DNA of 64,000 nt from JACVRW01 sp963746825. GTDB lineage: Bacteria; Actinomycetota; Thermoleophilia; Solirubrobacterales; Thermoleophilaceae. The notes under the pieces were generated by a model that did not search any database, was not told where the DNA came from, and saw only the letters and a program-made list of their open reading frames with translations. Where the stretch lies: positions 248,001 through 312,000 of the forward strand of contig CAVVCU010000003.1 in the NCBI GenBank assembly GCA_963746825.1, written 5' to 3'. The first letter of the stretch is position 1, and every line of letters starts with the position of its first letter. A program made the translations under genes and the position numbers. Positions 25,357 through 34,685 of the stretch are shown here, piece by piece.

Positions 25357-26592
25357 CTAGTCGAATCGCACCGGCCAGTCGCCTGCGGTGGCGATGTAGT
25401 ACTCGACCCCCGGGGCGGGGGCATCGAGTGCGGGAAGCGCGAAGGTTCCCTGCTGACTGAGCGGAGGCGGCGTGATGAGGAAGTAGAGCCCCTGGTTGGA
25501 GGACTTCGAAAGCTGCTGTCCCTGAGCGCGCATCCACATGTTGCCCTGCAGGAATGGCGTGCCCGTGAAGAGATCCACCTGCGCCAGCGTGGGGAAGAGC
25601 GGCCCGGATTCGCCATCGTTCCTCATGCATACCAGCGCTTGCATGCCCGGCGGCGCGGACACCGTGGGAAGCCTGAGGGTCGGACCCGCCGGGCCGGTCA
25701 CGTACTCGTAGTCGAAGTACTGGCCGGCAGCGACGGTTCGCCCGTCGGCCGGGAGAAGGTCGGGATCGACGATGGGGTCCTGAGAGATCCAGTAGTCGAC
25801 CTCGCCCGGCACGCAGGGGCCCATCTCGTCTTCCTCCGGGAACCGGCCGGCGACGCAGATGAACCACGCCATGTTCGGGGGTGCCTCCATGTCCGGCAGC
25901 GCGAACGTGTTGACCCCGTCGCCGCCGAACTGAGCGCCGAGAATCTGGAACAGCGCCGTGTTCCCACGGATGGACAGGATCTGCCCGTTGGCGGGGAACA
26001 TTCCCTCCAGCGGCCCCGTCAGCGCGAAGAGCTGTGGCTGCCCCAGCGTGCACCCCTGTCCGGAGCCGTAGGTGGCGTTGTCGATGAACAGGGAGGCGGC
26101 GCCGAAGCGCCGCGGCGGGCGGAGGTCGATGCGACGGTTGATGTGGCGCAGCCCGTTGCCGAGCGATCCAAGGGTGCGCACAGCAAAGCGGGCGGTGCGC
26201 CGGCGCGGAGCGTAGGAGCGCAGCCTGATCTCGGCGGCCACGGTGTCCCGACTGGCTTTGGCGCGGTCCACCACGAGGGCGGCGTTGGGCGGGTCGGCGC
26301 GGAAGCCCAGCTCGCGCCAGGCGGTGAAGAGCTTGCGCGTGTCGACTCGGCCGGCGTTGCGCTGGGGGCGGTCGGTGAACCAGGTGGCGCGCCGCTCGAC
26401 GCCCCGAAGGGTGAGGGTGAAGCGTCCCTTGCCGGCGCGGGCGTCGGGCACGAGCGTGCCCGCGCGCGACTCGAGCGCGAAGAGCAGCGACGCGTCGCTC
26501 GGCACGCCGGGCAGCGCGGGCGCGGCGGCGGCGCTCGCCGGGACAGCGCCCAAGACGGCCAGGGCGACCAAGGTCTTGACCAGGTGCCTCAT
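25357..26592 (-). CDS. Secreted protein with three tail-collar-like repeats
   Basis: A 411-residue exported protein (signal peptide to about residue 23, SASAAAAPA). Residues 25-110 form an N-terminal domain starting LPGVPSDASLLFALESRAGT. The rest contains one clear phage-tail-collar-type unit (residues about 180-240: LFALTGPLEGMFPANGQILS, then FGGDGVNTFALPDM). It also has two more divergent units near 260-320 (VDPDLLPADGRTVAAGQYFD) and 335-395 (FLQGNMWMRAQGQQLSKSSN ... GTFALPAL). No phage genes surround it. Tail-collar domains occur in secreted bacterial proteins of unknown role. Carbohydrate or surface binding is inference. Confidence 0.7.
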   Translation of the reverse strand: MRHLVKTLVALAVLGAVPASAAAAPALPGVPSDASLLFALESRAGTLVPDARAGKGRFTLTLRGVERRATWFTDRPQRNAGRVDTRKLFTAWRELGFRADPPNAALVVDRAKASRDTVAAEIRLRSYAPRRRTARFAVRTLGSLGNGLRHINRRIDLRPPRRFGAASLFIDNATYGSGQGCTLGQPQLFALTGPLEGMFPANGQILSIRGNTALFQILGAQFGGDGVNTFALPDMEAPPNMAWFICVAGRFPEEDEMGPCVPGEVDYWISQDPIVDPDLLPADGRTVAAGQYFDYEYVTGPAGPTLRLPTVSAPPGMQALVCMRNDGESGPLFPTLAQVDLFTGTPFLQGNMWMRAQGQQLSKSSNQGLYFLITPPPLSQQGTFALPALDAPAPGVEYYIATAGDWPVRFD

Positions 26593-26636
26593 GGCACCTC
26601 AATCGGCCGCGACTCGCCTCGGTTGAGCCCGCGGCG

Positions 26637-29600
26637 TCAGCTCGCCAGCAGAAGGTTGCGCACCTCGCGCACCGCCACGGGGAGGGTCGTGGTGTCGAAC
26701 ACCTTGCCCACGCGGATCTCGGCCAGCGTCTTCTCGGTCCGCGCCGAGGCGGGATTGGCCTCGATCCAGCGCTCGACGCGCTCCTCGACGTCCGCCTCGG
26801 CGCCGCCGGCTCGCAGCACCTCCGCGGTCAGCCCGCGGTGCAGCCCGTAGATGTCGTCCCGCAGCGCGGCCCGGGCGAGCGCGCGCCAGCGGTCGTCGCG
26901 CGGCAGCGCCACGATGCGGTCGCGCAGCCAGTGCAGACCAAGGCGCTCGCCCAGCCGGAAATGCACGGCGGCCACCTTCTCCACCTCGATTCCCGCCTCG
27001 GCCCCCACCTCGACGATGTCGAACACGGCGAACAGCGTGGGCAGGATGGCCACGCGTCGGGCCATGTCGGCGGGCACGCCGGCCGACGCAAGGCGCTCCG
27101 TGCGCGCTTCGAGGGGCTCGAGGTCGTTCTCGCCCAGCAGACGCGGCACGCTTTCAAAGAGCACCTCGGCGCCCGCGGAGAAGCGGGCCACCGTCGCGCC
27201 GATGTCGATCGGGCGGCTCACGTTGCGCAACAGCCAGCGCGATCCGCGCTCCACCAGGCGCCGCCCCTCGAGCAGCATCGAGATCTGCACCTCGGCGGCC
27301 ACCAGCCCGTCGAGCGCCTCGATGTCGGCCCACGTCTGGCGCATCGAGAAGATGTCGCGTGCCGACGCGTAGGCGCGGGCGATCTCGGAGGCGAAGGCGC
27401 CCGTCTCCTCGTGCAGACGGAAGGTGAACGTGGTGCCGCCGCCGTGCAGCACGTTGTTGGCCACCTGGGTGGCGATGATCTCGCGGCGGAGCCTGTGCTC
27501 GCGCATGTGGTCGCCGAAGCGCTCGGGCAGGGGGGAGGGGAAGTAGCGGTCGAGCTCGGACGAGAGATGGGGGTCCTCGGGCACGTCGGAGTCGAGCAGC
27601 TCGGCGTAGAGGTCGTTCTTGCTGTAGGCGAGCATCACCGCCAGCTCGGGCCGGGTCAGCCCGGCGTCGTTCTGCTTGCGCTCGGCCAGCTGCTCGCCGG
27701 AGGGCAGCGCCTCCAGCGGCCGGTTGAGCCCGCGCGCGGTCTCGAGCTCGGACAGGAAGCGGGCGTGGACGTCGACCATGCCCGTGGCCTGGGTCTCGGA
27801 CAGCGTGAGCGTCTCGGTCTGCTCGTAATCGTTCTGGAGCACGCGCTCGGCGACGGCCGAGGTCATCTCGGCCAGCAGGTTGTTGCGCTGCTTGAGGGTC
27901 AGGTCGCCCGCGGCCACCACGCTGTCGAGCAGGATCTTGATGTTCACCTCGTGGTCGGAGCAGTCGACGCCGCCCGAGTTGTCGATGGCGTCGGTGTTGA
28001 TCTTGCCGCCGCCCAGCGCGAACTCGATGCGCGCGCGCTGGGTGAGCCCGAGGTTCCCGCCCTCGCCCACCACGCGGCAGCGCAGCTCGGATGCGTCCAC
28101 CCGCACGGCATCGGTGGCCTTGTCGCCCGCGTCGGCGTGGGCCTCGTCGCTCGACTTCACGTACGTGCCGATCCCGCCGTTCCAGAGCAGGTCGACCGGC
28201 GCGCGCAGGATCGCCCGGATCAGCTCGTTCGGGGCCAGCCTCTCGTCCTCCACGCCGAGCGCCGCGCGCGCCTCCTCGGAGAGGGGGATCGACTTGGCGC
28301 TGCGCGAGAACACTCCGCCCCCGGGGGAGATGCGATCGGCGTCGTAGTCCTCCCAGGAGGAGCTGGGCAGCGCGAACATCCGCTCGCGCTCCTCGAACGC
28401 GGCCGCCGCATCGGGGTCGGGGTCGATGAAGACGTTGCGGTGGTCGAACGCGGCCACCAGCCGGATGTGGCGCGACAGCAGCATGCCGTTGCCGAACACG
28501 TCCCCCGACATGTCGCCCACCCCGGCCACGGTGAAGTCCTCGCTCGCCACGTCGTGGCCGAGCTCCCGGAAATGACGCTTGACCGACTCCCAGGCCCCGC
28601 GCGCCGTGATGCCCATGCCCTTGTGGTCGTAGCCCGTCGAGCCACCGGACGCGAAGGCATCGCCGAGCCAGAACCCGTAGTCCGCAGCGATGCCGTTGGC
28701 GATGTCCGAGAACGTGGCCGTACCCTTGTCCGCTGCCACCACCAGGTAGGGATCGTCCTCGTCGTGGCGCACCACGCCGGGCGGCGGCGCGACCTCTCCG
28801 TCGACGATGTTGTCGGTCACGTCGAGCAGCCCGGAGATGAAGGTTCGATAGCAGCGAATGACCTCGGCCTGCAGCTCGTCGCGGACGCCCGCGGCGGGCG
28901 GGCGCTTGACCACGAATCCGCCCTTGGCGCCCACCGGCACGATCACCGCGTTCTTGACCATCTGTGCCTTCATCAGGCCGAGCACCTCGGTGCGGAAGTC
29001 CTCTCGGCGGTCCGACCAGCGGATGCCTCCGCGGGCCACGTGCCCGCCTCTCAGGTGCACTCCCTCCACGCGCGGGGAGTAGACGAAGATCTCGAAACGA
29101 GGGCGCGGCTCGGGCAGCCAGGCCAGGCGTGACGGGTCGAGCTTGAAGCTCAGGCAGCGCTCGCCCTCGCCCGCGTAGAAGTTGGTGCGCAGCATGGCCT
29201 GCACCACCCCGAGGAAGTTGCGCAGGATGCGGTCGTGGTCGAGGCTCTCGACTTGGTCGATGGCCTCCTCGATGCGCTCCACGAGCAGCCCGGCCGCGCC
29301 GGAGTCGTGGCGCCGCGGATCGAAGCGGGCACGGAAGAGGTCGACCAGCAGGCGCGCAACCTCGGGGTGGGCGGCCAGCGCCTGCTCCACGTAGCGGTCG
29401 CTGAACGTGGTGCCCGCCTGGCGCAGGTAGCGCCCGATGGCGCGCAGCATCGCCGTGTCGCGCCACGACAGGCGGGCGCGCAGCACGAGCCGGTTGTAGC
29501 CGTCGCTCTCGGCGTCGCCTCGCCAGGCCCGGATGAACGCTCGCTCGAACGATTCGCGGACCTCGTCGGTGTCCGGGTCGTCCTCGCCGGCGTAGGTGAG

Positions 29601-31496
29601 CCCGAAGTCATAGAGCCAGACCGAGTCGCGGTCCCGGGGCCGGATCGCGTACGGGCGCTCGTCCGCCACCTCCACACCCAGGTTCTCGAATAAGGGGAGG
29701 ATCTGCGACAGGGCCAGCGGCGCGCCCGCGCGGTAGACCTTGGCGCGCAGCGCCCCGCGCGGTGCCTCGAGCGGGCGGTAGAGCGACAGCGCGAGGTCGT
29801 CCTCCTCCGAGAGCTCCTCGATCCGCCCGATGTCGGAGAGGGCCGAACGCGGCACCCAGTCGGCTCGGTAGGCGGCCGGGAACGCTTCGCCGTAGCGGCG
29901 AAACAGGGCGGAGCCGCGCTCCTCGCCGTGCTCCTCGTGCAGCGCCTCCTGCAGGTCGTCGCCCCAGGACCGCGTGGCGGCCACGAGCTGCGTCTCGATT
30001 TCGCGGGCGTCGACCTGGGAGAGGCTTCCCGGCTCGACGTAGACCAGGTAGTGCAAGCGGACGAGCACGGATTCCGACACCCGGGTGGAGTAGTCGATGC
30101 TCTGGGCGCCGGTGCGCTGGCGGATGATGCGCTCGATGCGCCGCCGGTTCTCGGTGTTGAAGCGGTCTCGCGGCACGTAGACGAGGCAGGAGAGGAAGCG
30201 CCCGAAGGCGTCGCGGCGCAGGAACAGGCGCACGCGCTGGCGCTCACCCAGGTGCAGGATCCCGATGGCGATCTCGAACAGCTCGTCGACGGAGATCTGG
30301 AAGAGCTCGTCGCGCGGGTAGGTCTCGAGGATCTCGATGAGGGCCTTCTCGTTGTGGCTGCCCGCCGGAAACGCCGCGCGGGCGAGCACCGCGGCCACCT
30401 TGCGGCGCAGGATGGGGATGCTGGCCGGGCTCGCGTGGTAGGCGCTGTGGGTGTAGAGCCCGAGAAAGCGCCGCTCGCCCACCACCCGCCCGTCGCCGTC
30501 GAAGCGCTGCACCCCGACGTAGTCGAGGTAGGCGGCCCGGTGGACGGTGGCGCGCTCGCTGGCCTTGGTCAGGTTGAGCAGGCTGGGAGCGAGCGCGCGC
30601 GCCCCGACGGCGGGGGGCAGGGTGTCGACCCCGCCGCGGCTCTCGCGCAGGATGCCCAGTCCCGATCCGGCCACCGGGGCCAGCCGCACGCTGTCGCCCG
30701 CGCCGCTCAACTCGTAGTCGCGGTAGCCGAGGAAGGTGAAGTTGTGGTCCTCGAGCCAGGTCAGGAACTCGCGGGCCTCGACTATGTCGTCGGGGTCGAT
30801 CGGCGGCGGGCTCGCCTTCAGCTCATCAGACAGCTCGAGCGCGCGCCGGCGCATCTGCGGCCAGTCCTCCACGGCGGCGCGAACCTCGCCGATCACCCGC
30901 CGCAGCGCCTCCTCTATCTCGCGCAGGTCACCGGGATCGGTGTGACGCGCCACCTCGGCGTGGATCACCGACTCGGCCATGGCCTGCTCGCCCTCGCTGT
31001 CGCGGGGCAGCACGTCGAGCAGCTCGCCGGCGTCGTTGCGGCGCACCCGCATGACCGGGTGGATGATCAGGTGGACCCCGAAGCCGCGGCGGTTGAGCTC
31101 CATCGAGATCGAGTCGATGAGGAACGGGGCGTCGTCGGTCACCACCTCCACGGCGGTGTGCGAGGACTGCCAGCCGTCGCTCTCGAACTGCGGGTTGTAG
31201 ACGCGGATCCGCGTCGCGCCGGGCGCACGCCGCCGCGCGAGGTTGAAGTGCGCCAGGGCGGCGCCGTACACGTCGAGCTCGCTGCGCTCCTCCAGGTCCT
31301 CGGGGGACACCCAGCGGTAGTACTGGCGCACGAACGCCTCGGCGCGCACCGCCTCGTCTCCGCCGAGCTGGCTCTGGAGACGCGAGCAAACGGTCTCGAG
31401 CAGGGCCTGGTCGACGTCTTGGACCTTCCACGACGCCGTCGGGCGCTCAGGCGCCGCGCGGCGCCGAGTCGTCCAGCACCAGGCGCATGAGATCAC
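26637..31496 (-). CDS. gdh2: NAD-specific glutamate dehydrogenase (GDH-2, large type)
   Basis: A 1619-residue enzyme of the L-GDH-180 class (usual length about 1600) that deaminates glutamate to 2-oxoglutarate with NAD+ in catabolism. N-terminal ACT-like regulatory regions span about residues 60-500. The central catalytic domain includes VPVGAKGGFVVKRPPAAG near 765, the GMGITARGAWESVKRHF substrate/nucleotide stretch, and LLWNGGIGTYVKSSDE near 960. A long C-terminal helical part follows. GTG 31496 is the only canonical in-frame start near the conserved N-terminus and overlaps the CBS gene by 50 nt. Tight coupling with that gene is implied. Confidence 0.93.
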   Translation of the reverse strand: MISCAWCWTTRRRAAPERPTASWKVQDVDQALLETVCSRLQSQLGGDEAVRAEAFVRQYYRWVSPEDLEERSELDVYGAALAHFNLARRRAPGATRIRVYNPQFESDGWQSSHTAVEVVTDDAPFLIDSISMELNRRGFGVHLIIHPVMRVRRNDAGELLDVLPRDSEGEQAMAESVIHAEVARHTDPGDLREIEEALRRVIGEVRAAVEDWPQMRRRALELSDELKASPPPIDPDDIVEAREFLTWLEDHNFTFLGYRDYELSGAGDSVRLAPVAGSGLGILRESRGGVDTLPPAVGARALAPSLLNLTKASERATVHRAAYLDYVGVQRFDGDGRVVGERRFLGLYTHSAYHASPASIPILRRKVAAVLARAAFPAGSHNEKALIEILETYPRDELFQISVDELFEIAIGILHLGERQRVRLFLRRDAFGRFLSCLVYVPRDRFNTENRRRIERIIRQRTGAQSIDYSTRVSESVLVRLHYLVYVEPGSLSQVDAREIETQLVAATRSWGDDLQEALHEEHGEERGSALFRRYGEAFPAAYRADWVPRSALSDIGRIEELSEEDDLALSLYRPLEAPRGALRAKVYRAGAPLALSQILPLFENLGVEVADERPYAIRPRDRDSVWLYDFGLTYAGEDDPDTDEVRESFERAFIRAWRGDAESDGYNRLVLRARLSWRDTAMLRAIGRYLRQAGTTFSDRYVEQALAAHPEVARLLVDLFRARFDPRRHDSGAAGLLVERIEEAIDQVESLDHDRILRNFLGVVQAMLRTNFYAGEGERCLSFKLDPSRLAWLPEPRPRFEIFVYSPRVEGVHLRGGHVARGGIRWSDRREDFRTEVLGLMKAQMVKNAVIVPVGAKGGFVVKRPPAAGVRDELQAEVIRCYRTFISGLLDVTDNIVDGEVAPPPGVVRHDEDDPYLVVAADKGTATFSDIANGIAADYGFWLGDAFASGGSTGYDHKGMGITARGAWESVKRHFRELGHDVASEDFTVAGVGDMSGDVFGNGMLLSRHIRLVAAFDHRNVFIDPDPDAAAAFEERERMFALPSSSWEDYDADRISPGGGVFSRSAKSIPLSEEARAALGVEDERLAPNELIRAILRAPVDLLWNGGIGTYVKSSDEAHADAGDKATDAVRVDASELRCRVVGEGGNLGLTQRARIEFALGGGKINTDAIDNSGGVDCSDHEVNIKILLDSVVAAGDLTLKQRNNLLAEMTSAVAERVLQNDYEQTETLTLSETQATGMVDVHARFLSELETARGLNRPLEALPSGEQLAERKQNDAGLTRPELAVMLAYSKNDLYAELLDSDVPEDPHLSSELDRYFPSPLPERFGDHMREHRLRREIIATQVANNVLHGGGTTFTFRLHEETGAFASEIARAYASARDIFSMRQTWADIEALDGLVAAEVQISMLLEGRRLVERGSRWLLRNVSRPIDIGATVARFSAGAEVLFESVPRLLGENDLEPLEARTERLASAGVPADMARRVAILPTLFAVFDIVEVGAEAGIEVEKVAAVHFRLGERLGLHWLRDRIVALPRDDRWRALARAALRDDIYGLHRGLTAEVLRAGGAEADVEERVERWIEANPASARTEKTLAEIRVGKVFDTTTLPVAVREVRNLLLAS

Positions 31497-31836
31497 GGAT
31501 CGAGAGCATCCCCACGATCTCGTCGCCCTCCATGATGGGCAGGTGGCGAAAGCCGCCGTGGATCATCAGCGTGGCGGCCTCGCGGGTGGTCTCGTCGGAC
31601 TCGATCGTGTCCGGGTCCCTGGTCATGCAGGCCGAGACCAGCGTGGACTCGTCGAGGCCGCCGGCCACCGCGCGCAGCACGTCACGCTCGGTCAGGATTC
31701 CCACCAGGCGCCCATCCTCGACCACCATCACGGCGCCCACATCGCGCGCCACCATGCGTTTCGCCACCTCGGTCAGCGGCACCCCGGGAGACACGGTCAA
31801 CAGGTCGCGCGACATGTGGCCCTTCACGAGCGGCAT
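31447..31836 (-). CDS. Two-CBS-domain protein
   Basis: Stand-alone CBS pair of about 129 residues. CBS1 spans roughly residues 6-58 (DLLTVSPGVPLTEVAKRMVA, ILTERDVLRAVA) and CBS2 about 70-122 (PDTIESDETTREAATLMIHG, GMLSIRDLMRLVL). Its 3' end overlaps the start of the giant GDH gene by 50 nt. CBS pairs sense AMP/ATP or similar ligands, so a role in reporting energy state to glutamate catabolism is plausible but inferred. ATG 31836 begins MPLVKGHMSRD; GTG 31845 is an alternative. Confidence 0.85.
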   Translation of the reverse strand: MPLVKGHMSRDLLTVSPGVPLTEVAKRMVARDVGAVMVVEDGRLVGILTERDVLRAVAGGLDESTLVSACMTRDPDTIESDETTREAATLMIHGGFRHLPIMEGDEIVGMLSIRDLMRLVLDDSAPRGA

Positions 31837-31882
31837 GCGCCGCACTCTAACCCCAGCTTGCTGTACGCGCCAAAGCCGGAGG

Positions 31883-32794
31883 TCAGCGGAGCGCCAGCAA
31901 CGTGTCCACCGCCTTTGCCAGCCCCTCCTCAGCGCTCAGCAGCGGGTCCTCGTGCTCCACGCTCACCACCCCGTCGTAGCCGGCGGCCCGCAGGGCGCCC
32001 AGCAGGTCGCGCCACGTCTCCTCGCCGTGGCCGAGGCCCACGGTGCGAAAAGCCCAGGCGCGGCCCTCCACGTGGTCGCGCGCCGTGGTGTCGATCACCC
32101 CCTGGGCGCGGATCAGCTCCTCGTTCAGCCAGGTGTCCTTGGCGTGCACGTGGGCCAGCGCGCCCGCCTTGCCCAGCAGGCGGATCGCCTCGACCGGATC
32201 GGCGCCCTGCCACCAGAGGTGGCTGGGGTCGAAGTTCGCGGCGATGGCCGGCCCGGCCGCCTCGCGCAGGCGCAGCAGCGTGGCCACGTTGTAGACCAGG
32301 AAGCCGGGGTGCGGCTCGACGGCGATGCGCACGCCGTGGCGCTGCGCCGAGGCGGCGGCCTCGGTCCAGAAGGGCAGCGCGCACTCCTCCCACTGCCACT
32401 TCAGCAGGGCGGCGAACTCGGGTGGCCACGGGGTGGTGATCCAGTTCGGCGTGCGCCCGCCCTCGATGTCGCCGGGGCAGCCCGAGAAGGCGTTGACCAC
32501 CGGCACCTCGAGCAGCTCGGCGGCGGCGATCCCGCGCTCCAGCACCGCCCGGCCCTCGGCCGCCTGGGCGGGGTCGGGGTGCAACGGGTTGGCGTGGGCG
32601 CTGAGTGCGGACACCACAAGGCCGCGCGCGGCCACCGCCTCGCGCCAGCGCCGCGCCGCGCCCGGGTCGGCCAGCAGCGCCTCGGCGTCGCAGTGCCGCG
32701 CGCCCGGGTAGCCGCCCACGCCCACCTCCACCGCCTCGGCGCCCAGGGCGGCCACCTGGTCGAGGGCGGCCTCGAAGGGGCGGTCGGACAGCAC
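31883..32794 (-). CDS. Sugar phosphate isomerase/epimerase (TIM barrel)
   Basis: AP-endonuclease-2-type TIM barrel of 303 residues related to IolE/xylose-isomerase-like enzymes. Metal-ligand positions are in AVEPHPGFLVYNVATLL, NFDPSHLWWQGADP, LAHVHAKDTWLN and VSVEHEDPLLS. GTG 32794 is the first canonical start, but the barrel strand KVGVFTAVLSDRP begins a few codons upstream, so a rare CTG start at about 32821 is possible. It is the last gene of the leftward carbohydrate operon. A second enzyme of this family lies at 38504-39319, which suggests a two-step sugar or polyol pathway. Confidence 0.82.
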   Translation of the reverse strand: MLSDRPFEAALDQVAALGAEAVEVGVGGYPGARHCDAEALLADPGAARRWREAVAARGLVVSALSAHANPLHPDPAQAAEGRAVLERGIAAAELLEVPVVNAFSGCPGDIEGGRTPNWITTPWPPEFAALLKWQWEECALPFWTEAAASAQRHGVRIAVEPHPGFLVYNVATLLRLREAAGPAIAANFDPSHLWWQGADPVEAIRLLGKAGALAHVHAKDTWLNEELIRAQGVIDTTARDHVEGRAWAFRTVGLGHGEETWRDLLGALRAAGYDGVVSVEHEDPLLSAEEGLAKAVDTLLALR

Positions 32795-32822
32795 GGCGGT
32801 GAAGACGCCGACCTTCAGCCGT

Positions 32823-33692
32823 CTAGCCCTTCTCGGCGCCCAGCGTCAGCCCTTCGGTCATCAGGCGCTCGGCGAACAGGAACAGCATGATCACGGGGAG
32901 GGTCAGGATCACCGAGCCGGCCATGAGGATGGTCGCCGGAGTCTCGATGTTCTTGAGCTGCGAGAGACCGAGCGAGACGGTCCAGTTCTGACGTTCCTCG
33001 ACCAGGAAGAGCAGCGCGAAGAGAAACTCGTTCCAGGCGATCATGAACACGAACAGGCCGGTGGCGGCGATTGCGGGCATGGCGAGCGGCAGGGCTGATG
33101 CGCCGGATCACCTGGAAGCGCGGCTGGCGCCGTCGACCTCTGCGGCCTCCTCGAGCGACACGCGGCACGGTCTGGAAGTAGTTGCGCAGCATGTACACGC
33201 AGATGGGCAGGGTCTGCGCCACGTAGACGATCACCAGCACCGGGAAGCTGTCCGCGCAGCCGCAGCTTCGAGAAGGCCACGAAGAGCGGGATCGCGATGA
33301 GGATCGGCGGGAAAAGGTAGACCGACAGGAACAGGAAGTGGATCGGCCGCTTGCCGAAGAAGTCGAGCCGGGCGACCGCGTAGGCGCCGAGGATCGACAC
33401 GGCCAGCGTCGCCACCACGGTCGCCATCGCCAGACCGGCCGAGTTCAGGAGGAAGCGGACGAAGCCCTCACCGCCGTCCTCGACCGAGCGCAGCACCCGT
33501 CCGTAGGCGTCCAAGCTGATGTCGCTCGGTGAGGGGATCAGCTGCCCCGGGCGACTCGATCACCTCTGAGATGTCGCGCACCGAGAGGAGGATCATGTAG
33601 AGGAACGGGAAGACGGTGACGATCACGAAGAACGCGATGCCGAGCGGACGCAGGATCTTCAGCGCGCGCACCTCGAAGGCGTAGCGGTTCAT
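32823..33692 (-). CDS. ABC sugar transporter permease, MalG-like (frameshifted)
   Basis: Fragments in several frames form one permease. The N-terminus (MNRYAFEVRALKILRPL) runs to SEVIESPG; the second piece is LDAYGRVLRSVEDGGEGF to IAIPLFVAFSKLR; the third starts VLVIVYVAQTLPICVYMLRN; the fourth (MPAIAATGLFVFMIAWNEFL) carries the region facing the ATPase. At least four one-base shifts lie near 33545, 33250, 33150 and 33105; the two I could read exactly are extra G/C bases in short G/C runs. The EAA-loop VDGASRFQVIRRIS is recognisable once shifted. Functionally it imports a sugar with the preceding permease. No ATPase is in the window, so a shared MsiK-type ATPase is likely. Confidence 0.75.
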
Positions 33693-34676
33693 GCCGGACG
33701 TTCCTCCTCACCGAAGAAGCGGACGTAGACGAACAGCAGCACTGGCGAGCACGGTGGCCATGAACATCGCCACCGCCGCCGAGGCGCCGATGTCGGCGCG
33801 TGCGGTGAGGAAGTTGTAGACCTGGGTGGCCAGGACCTCCGTGCCGGCTCCTCCGCCTGTGAGCAGGTAGATCTCGTCGAAGGAGTTGAAGGTGAAGATG
33901 AAGCGCAGGACGGCGATCAGCGCGATCACGCCCATCAGCTGGGGCAGGATGATGTGGCGGAAGATCTGAGTGGGCGTGGCCCCGTCGACGGCGGCGGCCT
34001 CTTCGAGTTCCTTGGGCGCCGCCTGGAGTCGCGCGAGGATGAAGAGAAAGGCGAAGGGGAACGACTTCCAGGACTCGAAGACGATCACCGTCAGGAGCGC
34101 CGTGGGCACGCCGATGCTGAGCCCGAAGAGGGTGATGTTCCCGCTCTCCTGGCTGAGGAAGGGGATTGGCTTGCTCATCCCAGCAGGTCGGTGCCTACCG
34201 CATTCACGAACCCGAGCTGAGGCGACAGCAGCACGGTCCAGATGAAGGTGACCGCCACCACGGGGGCCACCCAGGGCAGTAGGAGCGCGCCCCGAACGAG
34301 GCCGCGCCCTCGAAACGAGGAGCGCACAAGCAGAGCGGCGATGAGGCCGAGGAGGATCGCGCCCAATCGTGCCGAAGACCGAGTAGAGGAGCGTGGTCCG
34401 CGCCGCCGTCAGGAAATCCGACCCGGAGAGCAGGAGGTCGTAGTTCTCGAGCGTGTAATCCCCGCCCAGCAGGTCGAGGCTGCGGATGTTGAGCAGGCTG
34501 ATGTCCTGAAAGGAAAGGACCAGCGCCCACAACACCGGAAGCACCACCATCACGAGCACCACGATCACCGTGGGCGACACCAACGCCATTCCCGCCCGTG
34601 AGTCACGTCGCGCGCGCACCCCACGCGCGCGACGCTTTACGGGTTCGGCGGTCCGAGTCTGAAGCCGACCAGCCAC
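33689..34676 (-). CDS. ABC sugar transporter permease, MalF-like (frameshifted)
   Basis: The frame at 34676 gives MAGRLQTRTAEP and helix VVLVMVVLPVLWALVLSFQD. A shift near 34363 moves into GAILLGLIAALLVRSSFRG and LLPWVAPVVAVTFIWTVLL, and a second near 34180 returns to MSKPIPFLSQESGNITLFG. The EAA-type loop AAAVDGATPTQIFRHIILPQ follows. A third shift near 33745 hides the true end (about VLLFVYVRFFGEEERPA), whose stop overlaps the next ATG as ATGA. Restoring single bases gives a normal permease of about 328 residues. It pairs with the MalG-like protein and the binding protein upstream. Confidence 0.75.
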
Positions 34677-34685
34677 GGGCGAGGG

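Noticed and set aside
26838..29132. 764-codon plus-strand open frame opposite the GDH gene
   Set aside because: Antisense shadow of a strongly conserved enzyme; composition is unlike a folded protein and no start signal is seen.
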